From assembly GCA_016705335.1 (NCBI GenBank), contig JADIYN010000023.1:12792-76791 (forward strand): a stretch of DNA of 64,000 bases, given 5' to 3'. Origin of the DNA: Draconibacterium sp. (GTDB lineage: Bacteria > Bacteroidota > Bacteroidia > Bacteroidales > Prolixibacteraceae). Shown here in pieces: positions 30,414 through 37,522 of the stretch (within the stretch, counting starts at the first letter, position 1; each line of letters begins with the position of its first letter). The notes under the pieces were generated by a model. That model saw nothing but the letters and a program-made list of their open reading frames with translations, was not told the origin of the DNA and searched no databases. The translations under genes were made by a program, and so were the position numbers.

Positions 30414-30959
30414 TTACTGTTTGGCGGTTACTTGTTCAAGGTAAGCTTCGGCCCACTCAATTTCTGCTTTGTACAAATATTGCGGACGCACTGCCAGCGC
30501 CATCCGGTGTACCGGACAGTTTTCACCTTCAAGGTATTTCTGAAGTTCGCCATAACCGGAAAGTAATTCTTTTAATTTGCGGATGTAAGCATTTAAACTT
30601 GTGACCTTTTGCTCGTCGGTTAGCACATTTAGGTTCGAAACGGCTAAATCGATGTCCCAACGGTGGTGGTCGAACTCCGAAAAAAGCCCCGATATTTCGC
30701 CGTTTAACCTCACTTTTCCAAGGTCGGCAAGTGAATAAACCTTTTGAGCAACATTGTTGGTTGATTGTTTAACCTCGCAGTTTATCAGCCCTTTTTCTTC
30801 CAGCTTTTTCAGAATTTTGTACACCGATGACATGGAGATTTCGGTCCAGTAACGCATGTCGCGCATCCTGATTTCGTGTTCGAGGTCGTACCCATGCATG
30901 GGCCGTTCCGATAACAACCCCAGCACAGCAATTTCTTTATTTCCTAATTTATCGCTCAT
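30414..30959 (-). CDS. PadR family transcriptional repressor
   Basis: The 181-residue protein has an N-terminal winged helix (residues 5-85: KEIAVLGLLSERPMHGYDLEHEI, SSVYKILKKLEEKGLI) and a helical C-terminal dimerisation region, as in PadR-like repressors with the Vir_act_alpha_C tail. PadR proteins commonly bind phenolics or drugs directly and release a neighbouring transporter or detoxification gene. Here the next gene, 4 bp downstream, is a short UvrA. A 24-bp perfect palindrome lies 49 bp upstream of the start, and a near-copy lies one base from the start codon, pointing to autorepression of a padR-uvrA operon. GC content resembles uvrA, so the pair may have moved together. Confidence 0.92.
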   Translation of the reverse strand: MSDKLGNKEIAVLGLLSERPMHGYDLEHEIRMRDMRYWTEISMSSVYKILKKLEEKGLINCEVKQSTNNVAQKVYSLADLGKVRLNGEISGLFSEFDHHRWDIDLAVSNLNVLTDEQKVTSLNAYIRKLKELLSGYGELQKYLEGENCPVHRMALAVRPQYLYKAEIEWAEAYLEQVTAKQ

Positions 30960-30960
30960 A

Positions 30961-30978
30961 TATTGTAATGTTACACTA
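30961..30978. promoter_or_regulatory. Second candidate PadR operator, adjoining the start codon
   Basis: TATTGTAATGTTACACTA is a near-copy of the core of the palindrome at 31009-31032 (TATTGTAACGTTACAATA), with the differences mainly at the centre and in the right half. It lies one base upstream of the padR ATG, where binding would block transcription or translation start. Confidence 0.6.
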
Positions 30979-31008
30979 TTTAATTATGAGGCAAATATAA
31001 AATGAAAA

Positions 31009-31032
31009 TTATATTGTAACGTTACAATATAA
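31009..31032. promoter_or_regulatory. Candidate PadR operator: 24-bp perfect palindrome
   Basis: The half-site TTATATTGTAAC is followed at once by its exact reverse complement, centred at 31020/31021. It lies 49 bp upstream of padR, in the expected promoter zone. A second imperfect copy at 30961 supports a repressor site rather than a chance palindrome. Confidence 0.7.
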
Positions 31033-31055
31033 ATATTTTTTTTCGATAATTATAA

Positions 31056-31170
31056 GATGCCAGAGGCATCAAATGTTTATAGGAAAGTAGCAGATTCCGG
31101 TACGGCTCCGCGGGAGTCGAATATTTCTATTATTGTTATTTCTATAAATATGTAAACCCTCCGGGTTTAA
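31056..31170. repeat. Structured intergenic element with three short hairpins
   Basis: The segment is more GC-rich than the flanking spacer. It starts with GATGCC-AGA-GGCATC, continues with a region where GATTCCGGTACGGCTCC faces GGGAGTC, and ends with AAACCC-TCC-GGGTTT. The composition and phrase order look like a dispersed Bacteroidota intergenic repeat or a small structured RNA. It lies between the padR promoter and the LRR gene; no protein is encoded. Confidence 0.4.
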
Positions 31171-31212
31171 AGTAGCTATTCACTTAATTTAGATGCTATG
31201 TAGTCTTCCTTT

Positions 31213-32100
31213 TCAACCAACTACATTTATCCCCTTTTCACTCAGTTTCCTGAGGGAAGCCGGTGGAATTCTGTTGCCTGTTAAATCAACAAATTCAAGG
31301 TTTTCAAGTGAAAAAAGCGGCGAAATATCCTGAATCCGATTGTTGGCGAGGTTCAGTTCCCGCAGGTTGGTGAGGTATTCCAGCGAGTCGATATCCGAAA
31401 TCCGATTGTCAGACAGATTCATTATCTCAATTAACCCAAGATTTTCAATATGGCGCAGGTCATCGATAAAATTACCGGATAAATCAACATTGACGGCATG
31501 AATACAATACTGAATTCCATCAAGGTCGTCAATGTCTGATTCAGAAAATTCAAACTCATCGATATCTTCGAGATAGTAGGCCGGAAAACTGATTTTTGCG
31601 TGTCCGTACTGCCGTATTTTTACGGCTTCATAAAAAGTTACCGGTTTGTTTTTACGGTTGTTAAGATTTCCGGTTTTTTGTTTTTGACCAAATTCTGATT
31701 TTACAGTAAAACCGTCACTGTCGAAATCCCATGCATACACCGGTGAATAGTCAATATCTTCAAGACTTTCGATGGCGTTGGCTATTTCTTCAATACGCTC
31801 AAGTTTCAGAACGTGAGCATAATTGAGCAGAGCATCAAAATTCTCAGATTCAGCGAGTTTTACAATTTCTGAACGATGAAACTCTCCACGGTCGGGATGA
31901 TACAGCAACATTAATTTTGAAAAACCCTTTCCGTTTTCATCAATCTCAACCAGTATATAATCGCTGATTATGTCAGCAATTTTCCGTAATGAAACGAACT
32001 GCTGATTTTTGTACAAATTGATCAAAACCACAGAAATTTTGTTCAGATTCTCTGCGGAATATGCTTCGAGTAAATTATTTCTCAATGTTTGAATTTCCAT
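31213..32100 (-). CDS. Leucine-rich repeat protein with a J-domain-like HPD segment
   Basis: The 295-residue cytoplasmic protein has two parts. The N-terminal 110 residues are helical and contain FSKLMLLYHPDRGEFHR, with the HPD tripeptide at residues 68-70 between predicted helices, as in the J domain that stimulates Hsp70. The typical first helix and following KRR-type residues are not clear, so this may be a degenerate J domain. Residues about 190-295 form four to five short leucine-rich repeats (LSGNFIDDLRHIENLG, LSDNRISDIDSLEYLT, LANNRIQDISPLFSLE, LTGNRIPPASLRKL). The combination suggests an adaptor bringing bound targets to a chaperone. AlkD lies 69 bp upstream on the same strand. No close family name is recognised. 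Confidence 0.65.
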   Translation of the reverse strand: MEIQTLRNNLLEAYSAENLNKISVVLINLYKNQQFVSLRKIADIISDYILVEIDENGKGFSKLMLLYHPDRGEFHRSEIVKLAESENFDALLNYAHVLKLERIEEIANAIESLEDIDYSPVYAWDFDSDGFTVKSEFGQKQKTGNLNNRKNKPVTFYEAVKIRQYGHAKISFPAYYLEDIDEFEFSESDIDDLDGIQYCIHAVNVDLSGNFIDDLRHIENLGLIEIMNLSDNRISDIDSLEYLTNLRELNLANNRIQDISPLFSLENLEFVDLTGNRIPPASLRKLSEKGINVVG

Positions 32101-32169
32101 GTTTATTTTTTAAGGTGACGCGATTTCCAAACAGCGTTACTTTCGACAGTTCGGAAACTGCCGCACCTG

Positions 32170-32879
32170 TTATTTCTGCATGGCCTGTTTTTTCAATTCG
32201 TCAGGCATTTTTTCGATCGCATAACGAAGCGCAGTTCGTGGCATCACTGTTTTTTTACTCATTACATATTCAAAAACTTCCTGTTGGTGAGCCTGACTGG
32301 CAGCTTTCAACATCCATCCATAACCTTTTTGCACCAAATCGTCTTTATCCAAAAGCAAAATATCCGCAATTTCAAAAATGTCATTCAAAAACAATCCTTT
32401 TCTGGCAGGAATAATAAGCGAAACAGCAGCTGCACGTTTAACCCATCGGTTTTCTGTGTGTGCGAACTCCTTCAGTTTTTCAAGAAATCCGGGGTACATC
32501 ATTACAAAATCGCCAACTGTGTGGTTGCAAAGTGTGTCACACGATGCCCAGTTATTTACATAATTTCTTATCCAGCGTTCAAGCGTTTCAAAATCGGCAG
32601 GTTCAAATTTTTTACTAAGCCGCGCCGACCAATCGCAGGCAATAAACGTTTCTTCCATGTAAAACCGACTGCCATAGTTTTTCACACAAAGCAATAATCT
32701 CAGCTTTTGGTTTTTCCTTTATTTCTGCAAAAAATTCTTTGCTGATTTTCTGAACTGTTGCAGATTTCACGCCATAAACCGTTATCTGTTCCTTAAAGAA
32801 ATATTCACTTTGTTTACGGGTTTTTTTCATCAGCGTTTTCAATAAGGGTTTGTTGGATTTTTGTTATAATTTCGTTCAT
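32170..32879 (-). CDS. AlkD-family DNA alkylation repair protein, frameshifted twice
   Basis: An ATG at 32879 begins MNEIITKIQQTLIENADEK, then the frame shifts in an A run (about 32821-32827) to continue TRKQSEYFFKEQITVYG. A second shift near 32660 joins ALCEKLWQS to FYMEETFIACDWSARL. The combined protein is about 236 residues, normal for AlkD. HEAT-like helical repeats fill it. The catalytic signature is visible: Trp and Asp in NNWASCD (equivalent to AlkD W109 and D113) and a Trp in QKGYGWMLK (equivalent to W187). AlkD glycosylases excise bulky or charged alkylated bases without flipping them. Both shifts are explained by run-length errors (one extra A or two missing; two missing in GG/TTTT). 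Confidence 0.82.
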
Positions 32880-32891
32880 GATTTCTAAAAT

Positions 32892-33416
32892 CTAAATTTC
32901 ATTTTCTATTGATTCTACACTCAATTTCCACTTTAGCAAAGTTTCAGTTTCTCCGGTTTTTACAAAACCATTTTTATCGAGCACACGAAACGAAGCAATA
33001 TTCTGTTTTTCAGTATCTGCAACAATAGTCCTGATACCCTGCTGCTTTTTAGCCCACGATATCATTCCTCCAACAGCTTCGGTCATAAAACCTAAGCCGG
33101 TGAATGTTTCGTACGTTCCATAACCAATTTCAATTTCTCCGTCGGCATTTGGTGCCCCAACAAAACATAAGTCGCCCACCATTTTGTTATCTTCTTTTGA
33201 AATGATTGTCCAAAGTGTTGAGAACAGGTAGTTTTTCGAGGTGTCGGCAACATTGGGCAAAATGGTCTGTTCAAACGCTTCTTTCAGTTCAGGAGAAATT
33301 GACCGTGAAGTTTCATTCAGATTCAGTTCAAGTTCCAAAGAGTTGTCGTTCTTGATATACTTTTCGAGCTGTTTGTAAGTCAGTGGTTTAATTATAAGTC
33401 GTTTTGTTTCAATCAT
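32892..33416 (-). CDS. GNAT family N-acetyltransferase (RimJ/RimL type)
   Basis: The 174-residue protein begins METKRL-like (MIETKRLIIKPLTYKQLEKY), the usual opening of RimJ/RimL-type acetyltransferases. The acetyl-CoA region reads EIEIGYGTYETFTGLGFMTEAVGGMISWA near residues 92-121, and the end carries NIASFRVLDKNGFVKTGE, the typical final strand and turn. It should transfer an acetyl group to an amine of a small molecule or protein N-terminus; the substrate is unknown. It lies 12 bp upstream of the alkD start on the same strand and is probably cotranscribed with it. No signal peptide. Confidence 0.88.
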   Translation of the reverse strand: MIETKRLIIKPLTYKQLEKYIKNDNSLELELNLNETSRSISPELKEAFEQTILPNVADTSKNYLFSTLWTIISKEDNKMVGDLCFVGAPNADGEIEIGYGTYETFTGLGFMTEAVGGMISWAKKQQGIRTIVADTEKQNIASFRVLDKNGFVKTGETETLLKWKLSVESIENEI

Positions 33417-33540
33417 TGTTATTTTGATTTTTTTTTTATTTGAGAGTGATAATTAGCTTTTTTCTTTCATTTTTCTGTAGTCCTTATTTTGTTATTCCTT
33501 CAATATAAAAACTTTATGCTTTCCTTATTAAAATTCATTA

Positions 33541-34313
33541 CTATTTAAACGAGATTACATTGTATTTAATCTCTTCGAGTCTGAATTCAAGGTAGCAGAA
33601 ATCCCCTTCGGGACGTTTGTAAATCACATCGGCTTTTGATGGAAGTTTGTACCCGTTTACTGTTCTATATTCTTTAACCGGAGTTTCCCAGGGCAGGTTT
33701 GTGAAAGTTTTTCCATCGGTTTCAAATCGGTCGTAACTGAGAAAATTTACAAGTTTACCTTCATCATCGAAAGTAATAATTGCGCTGACGGTGATTTGTC
33801 CGTTGGTAAATGTGGCTTTTACCTGTCCGGCATCCAACGTTTTCCATGTTATATTTTTATTAATGAGGCTGCCGGGTGCCATAAAACACATGTCGTTCAG
33901 TACAGTTACGGTTTCAGCCTGGTTCATTTCGTGGCCCTTTGCATCAACCACTTTAAACAGATTGAGCAATTTGATGACCATTGTGGCTGTTTCGTTTTTG
34001 TACAGGTGAAGCCCAACCACCGGAACTCCCATTTTTACTGCATGGATATAAAATGCACGGAAAGGATAGTCAAAAAAATTGTACTGTTCAGAGGTAAACT
34101 GCATCCAGCCCGACTTTTCGGATGAACGAATTTGTCCATGGCTTTCAGAAAAACGTTCGAAATTTTTTCTTTTCCCATAAAACCAGCATAATGAATGTAC
34201 TTTTTTACCGGTTCAGGCAGGTGTTGCATGTCGTTTTCGGTGAGTATTTCGGGCGTTCCGGTTTTTTCGGACTGTAGCCGTAAACGAACTTCATTCAGGT
34301 ATTTTTTCTTCAT
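33541..34313 (-). CDS. DUF6544-like protein, frame broken at 34131-34133
   Basis: Two overlapping frames make one protein of about 256 residues. The first part (34313 to about 34130) reads MKKKYLNEVRLRLQ with LPEPVKKYIHYAGFMGKEKI. Adding one A to the sense AAA run continues the frame as KIRSSEKSGWMQFTSEQYNFFDYPFRAFYIHA and runs to 33541. The pattern, including a helical N-terminus, LPEPVKKYI and MQFTSEQYNFF, matches the uncharacterised DUF6544 family, whose members are beta-rich. No signal peptide is seen in this version, although relatives often have an N-terminal membrane segment. Function is unknown. It lies 124 bp upstream of the acetyltransferase gene on the same strand. Confidence 0.65.
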
Positions 34314-34344
34314 TAGTTTGTTATTAATAGTTCAAATTTATAAA

Positions 34345-34435
34345 AAAGAATTCCCTGCCGGCCAGTCAGGCGGAGATTCCACTAAGTCCGACAGTCACTC
34401 AGAGTCCCGTTTCCTCGGGAAAGTGCATTTTTGAT
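34345..34435. other. GC-richer non-coding spacer
   Basis: The stretch upstream of the DUF6544 gene contains CCCTGCCGGCCAGTCAGGCG and GTTTCCTCGGGAAAG, unlike the AT-rich spacers nearby. CTGCCGGCCAG is close to a palindrome and TTTCC-TCG-GGAAA forms a short hairpin. It looks like part of a dispersed intergenic repeat; no coding sequence is seen. Confidence 0.3.
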
Positions 34436-34495
34436 AAATTATTTAAGCTGTTCCACAGGAATATTTCCCAATAATTTGAACTTTAAATTCGCATT

Positions 34496-35011
34496 TCAAT
34501 TCAAATTATAAAGCATTTTTATTTTTTGAGGAAGACTAAAAATCAAACCTACCCTATTTTTGTATTCATAATACTTTTGGCCAAAACATTTTAGCAATTG
34601 CACCTCTTCCTCTCTTACCAGGAAAGTTGTTGCAATGACCATTACCATTGCGGCTGCAAAAAAGATCCAGTTGTTGCAAATCATCCCTGTGGCAGGCAAA
34701 ATAAAAATTATCCAGCACGAATAAATTGGGTTTCGTGAACAGGCATACATTCCCGTTGTAATCAGTTTTCCTTTTGGAAAGTTGGAAATAAACTGTATTA
34801 ATGTTGCAACGAATGCTGCAAAACCTGCAATCAGCCAAATCCAGCCAATCACTCCAGCTTCAGCGCTTTTACCGGGAGCAATTTCTGTAAATGGTGTCGA
34901 TTTTATTTCGAAAAAAATGGCAGCAGCCAAAACTGGTGCTGTTGCGAGCATGATTCGCGGGCCAACACCGCGTGCATCTAGTCCCGATGCCGAAATAAAT
35001 TTATTTTTCAT
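34496..35011 (-). CDS. Isoprenylcysteine carboxyl methyltransferase-like membrane protein
   Basis: The 171-residue protein has four to five membrane helices. The conserved ICMT/phospholipid methyltransferase motifs are present: GKLITTGMYACSRNPIY near residues 82-98 and REEEVQLLKCFGQKYYEYKNRV near the end. These membrane enzymes use S-adenosylmethionine bound between the last two helices to methylate a lipid or isoprenoid substrate. The substrate in bacteria is generally unknown. It is 18 bp downstream of a small secreted regulatory-domain protein on the same strand. Confidence 0.8.
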   Translation of the reverse strand: MKNKFISASGLDARGVGPRIMLATAPVLAAAIFFEIKSTPFTEIAPGKSAEAGVIGWIWLIAGFAAFVATLIQFISNFPKGKLITTGMYACSRNPIYSCWIIFILPATGMICNNWIFFAAAMVMVIATTFLVREEEVQLLKCFGQKYYEYKNRVGLIFSLPQKIKMLYNLN

Positions 35012-35029
35012 TACAGTTATTTTTTAATG

Positions 35030-35482
35030 TTACTTTTTCGTGGCAAATACTATTTGCTGTTCAGCTTCATTTCCTGATTTTGCCATTCGGGAAAAAAGTT
35101 TTGGTGATTTACGGTATATCCGGTTCAGCGCTATTTCACCCAGGTCTATTTTCGTAATATTATCATCAATAATAATGGGTTGAATGAGTTTTTTCTCAAA
35201 GTTATTCTGACTGATTTCAACGTAGTATTTTCCTGAATCAAGCATCGAAATTGAGAATCGACCTTCTGTATCAGTCAACGTACCCACAACCAATGTTGAA
35301 TCGTTCAAATCAAATAAATCGACATTAACAAATTCAATGGGTGCATTACTTTCGATGTCGCTGATCCGACCGCTTATTAAACCTTTTTTGTCAACGTCAA
35401 TAATTTCTGATTTCACGGATCCGGCAATTAGTATAAAAAATACCGACAATATCAGCTTGATTCTGATAGTAATTGTTTTCAT
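35030..35482 (-). CDS. Small secreted protein with carboxypeptidase-regulatory-like domain
   Basis: From the ATG at 35482 (MKTITIRIKLILSVFFILIA) the protein has 150 residues; the frame is open 15 codons upstream but this start gives a normal signal peptide ending near GSVKS. Residues about 33-115 form a carboxypeptidase-D-regulatory-like beta sandwich (GLISGRISDIESNAPIEFVN, VGTLTDTEGRFSISML, YYVEISQNNFE), the domain found at the N-terminus of TonB receptors. Here it occurs alone with a short basic tail, so it is either a periplasmic stand-alone domain or a remnant of a receptor. No TonB barrel follows. Confidence 0.7.
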   Translation of the reverse strand: MKTITIRIKLILSVFFILIAGSVKSEIIDVDKKGLISGRISDIESNAPIEFVNVDLFDLNDSTLVVGTLTDTEGRFSISMLDSGKYYVEISQNNFEKKLIQPIIIDDNITKIDLGEIALNRIYRKSPKLFSRMAKSGNEAEQQIVFATKK

Positions 35483-35656
35483 GACTTTTTCTGTTTTCTG
35501 TTGTACAAATTTGCTGAATTCAAACAAAGCTTGCCAACTTTTTCTGACGAACAGATGAATTTAAAAGATGAATGGCGAAAAAAAGGAATTGAGGGATTGA
35601 GGGAATGAGTGAATGATGCTGTAATAATGGTTTAAGGGAGAACAAGGAATAAATTT

Positions 35657-36736
35657 TTATTTATCTGCAAAAACTACCTTTTTTCCCAGAAACTGTGCGT
35701 AATGTTCTAAAGATTCGTTTACCTGTTTTTTTGTGGTTTTATCCGGTGCGCCAAAATATTCAGTTTCAGGAAATACATAATCGTTTTTCAGTATTCTTTT
35801 CCATATTCCAATTACTTTTCCGTTGTGCACAATTACCGGACGAAAAATCCCATTTATTAAAACCGCCCTTATATGATTTTCAAATGGCATCGAAGCACTT
35901 CTGTTTTTATAGCTAATAATAAATTCATCAAAAGCAGGCAACAAAACCACCTGTTTTTTTTCAAGCTTTGGAACAATTTTAAACGGAGCAAAAAAGTAGG
36001 TTTCATCTCCCGTTACTTCCGATTCAAAACTTAGTTTTATAGATTCAATTGCCAGCCGGCAATCTTTTACAGGCAATCCCGACCACCAAATAAAATCACG
36101 CAAAGTAGCGGGGCCATGACTTGTAAAATATCTCTGTGCAAGTTCCACAACAGCTTCATCCCGATTCATTGTTTTTTTATCAGAAACTCTTTCAGCAAGT
36201 AATGCGTAGGTTTGTTTGCCATTTTTTATGCTGCCGTTTGCAATTATTCCTTCAATTTCAGCTCTCATTAAAATGTGCGAAATACGATTGTTGTCGTTGC
36301 TAAAACCTGCTGCCGCCAATAATTTCACAAGTTCTTCGCGTGTCAGATGTTGGTTATCGCGCAAAGCTTTTTCTATAATTGAATTGCTCCGGCTAAAAGC
36401 TGTTTCGGTAAGCCCCAGTTCCTTTTCCCTTGATCTTGCCAAACTTTTAATTTGTGGTGCCGAAAGTTCGAGCATCCAGTAAATATCGGCAGCAGAAACA
36501 AGGTGCCAGGTTGGCCTCAATACGTGGGTTCTGATGATTTCACCTGAATTGATGGCCGATTTGATTGTATTGACAGTCGAACCGGGCAGACGCACTCCCA
36601 CTGCCCATTCCGACATATTGTAATCCTGAGCCTGAACTGCTCCCAACCAGCTTACAATTTCATTTACTGTTTTTAAAACAGGCGCTGCTATTTGTTGATT
36701 AAACAAACGAAGAAGTGCAATATCATCAAGATCCAT
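35657..36736 (-). CDS. Winged-helix HTH_42 family protein, AlkZ/AlkX-like DNA glycosylase
   Basis: The 359-residue protein belongs to the HTH_42 family that includes the crosslink-unhooking glycosylases AlkZ and AlkX (YcaQ). The catalytic Q-x-Q motif is present as Gln35-Ala36-Gln37 in LGAVQAQDYNMSEWAV, within the typical context before three tandem winged-helix segments (RPTWHLVSAADIYWML, HGPATLRDFIWWSGL). The C-terminal beta barrel contains LLPAFDEFIISYKNR and VLINGIFRPVIVHNGKVIGIW. Such enzymes remove alkylated or crosslinked purines, and AlkZ homologues give producers resistance to azinomycin-type toxins. Length is normal. It is 22 bp downstream of a cupin gene. Confidence 0.85.
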   Translation of the reverse strand: MDLDDIALLRLFNQQIAAPVLKTVNEIVSWLGAVQAQDYNMSEWAVGVRLPGSTVNTIKSAINSGEIIRTHVLRPTWHLVSAADIYWMLELSAPQIKSLARSREKELGLTETAFSRSNSIIEKALRDNQHLTREELVKLLAAAGFSNDNNRISHILMRAEIEGIIANGSIKNGKQTYALLAERVSDKKTMNRDEAVVELAQRYFTSHGPATLRDFIWWSGLPVKDCRLAIESIKLSFESEVTGDETYFFAPFKIVPKLEKKQVVLLPAFDEFIISYKNRSASMPFENHIRAVLINGIFRPVIVHNGKVIGIWKRILKNDYVFPETEYFGAPDKTTKKQVNESLEHYAQFLGKKVVFADK

Positions 36737-36758
36737 AAAGTTGTTTTTTACCTTTTTT

Positions 36759-37276
36759 TCAGGTTAGCGGGTTATTCATTTTTTTTTCAATCCTGTCCCA
36801 TCTTTCCTTCGGATTTTCTTCACCGTCAAAATATTCTTGTCTGGTGTCCATGCTGAAAATCCCATACGACGGAAATATAAGTAATTTGTTTGAATCGGGA
36901 TATTCACAGACATCACATCCGTTAAAAGTTCTTACATCGAGATAAATGCAGGGTTCGTTGCTGTGATTATAAAACTGGTGTGCTCCGGATTCTCCCACTT
37001 CAAAAAAATCATATCGCCTGTACTTACAATCTCAAGTCCCTTTGTGGTTCGCAAAGTCATTGTGCCCGATACAACCATAAATAACTCTTCGGCATTGTGA
37101 TGAAAATGGTACGGCGCTGAGAACTGTCCCGGATTTAACTGTCGTAAATCGAAGTTCAGATTTTGCGGTACAACACCCTTTTTAACTCTTGTAACATCGG
37201 AAAACAGCCTGAAATTGTCGATTTTGTTTTTGTTTTCCTGAAATTCACGTTCTGTGCTTTTTAATATTGTTGCCAT
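36759..37276 (-). CDS. Cupin-domain protein, frame broken at 37002-37008
   Basis: Two overlapping frames give one cupin of about 171 residues. The start is MATILKSTEREFQENKNK and the metal-binding first cupin motif reads PYHFHHNAEELFMVVSGTMTL (two His, one Glu). Adding one T to the sense seven-T run continues GDMIFFEVGESGAHQFYNHS, the second motif with His, followed by IYLDVRTFNGCDVCEYPDSN. This arrangement fits small single-domain cupins of unknown substrate, often sugar or auxiliary binding proteins. It lies just upstream of the AlkZ-like gene and may be cotranscribed. The frame break is most likely a homopolymer error. Confidence 0.82.
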
Positions 37277-37522
37277 TTCGAAATAGTTTTTGTTGTGAAA
37301 ATTATAACAATTCTGAATTCATTTTTACCTGTTTAGATGTTCTTTTTTCCATGTAAACGAAATCAGACTATGAGCTTCGAATTTGTTAAACAGGGCTTGC
37401 TGAAAAACTCAATATTCATTTTGTATTTGCGAATAACCTTGTATTTAATGCAAGAAATTAAGGTATAAAAAAATAAATTACAGTGGTATTTTGGTTTCCG
37501 AACCTAAAAATTTTCTCTGTTT

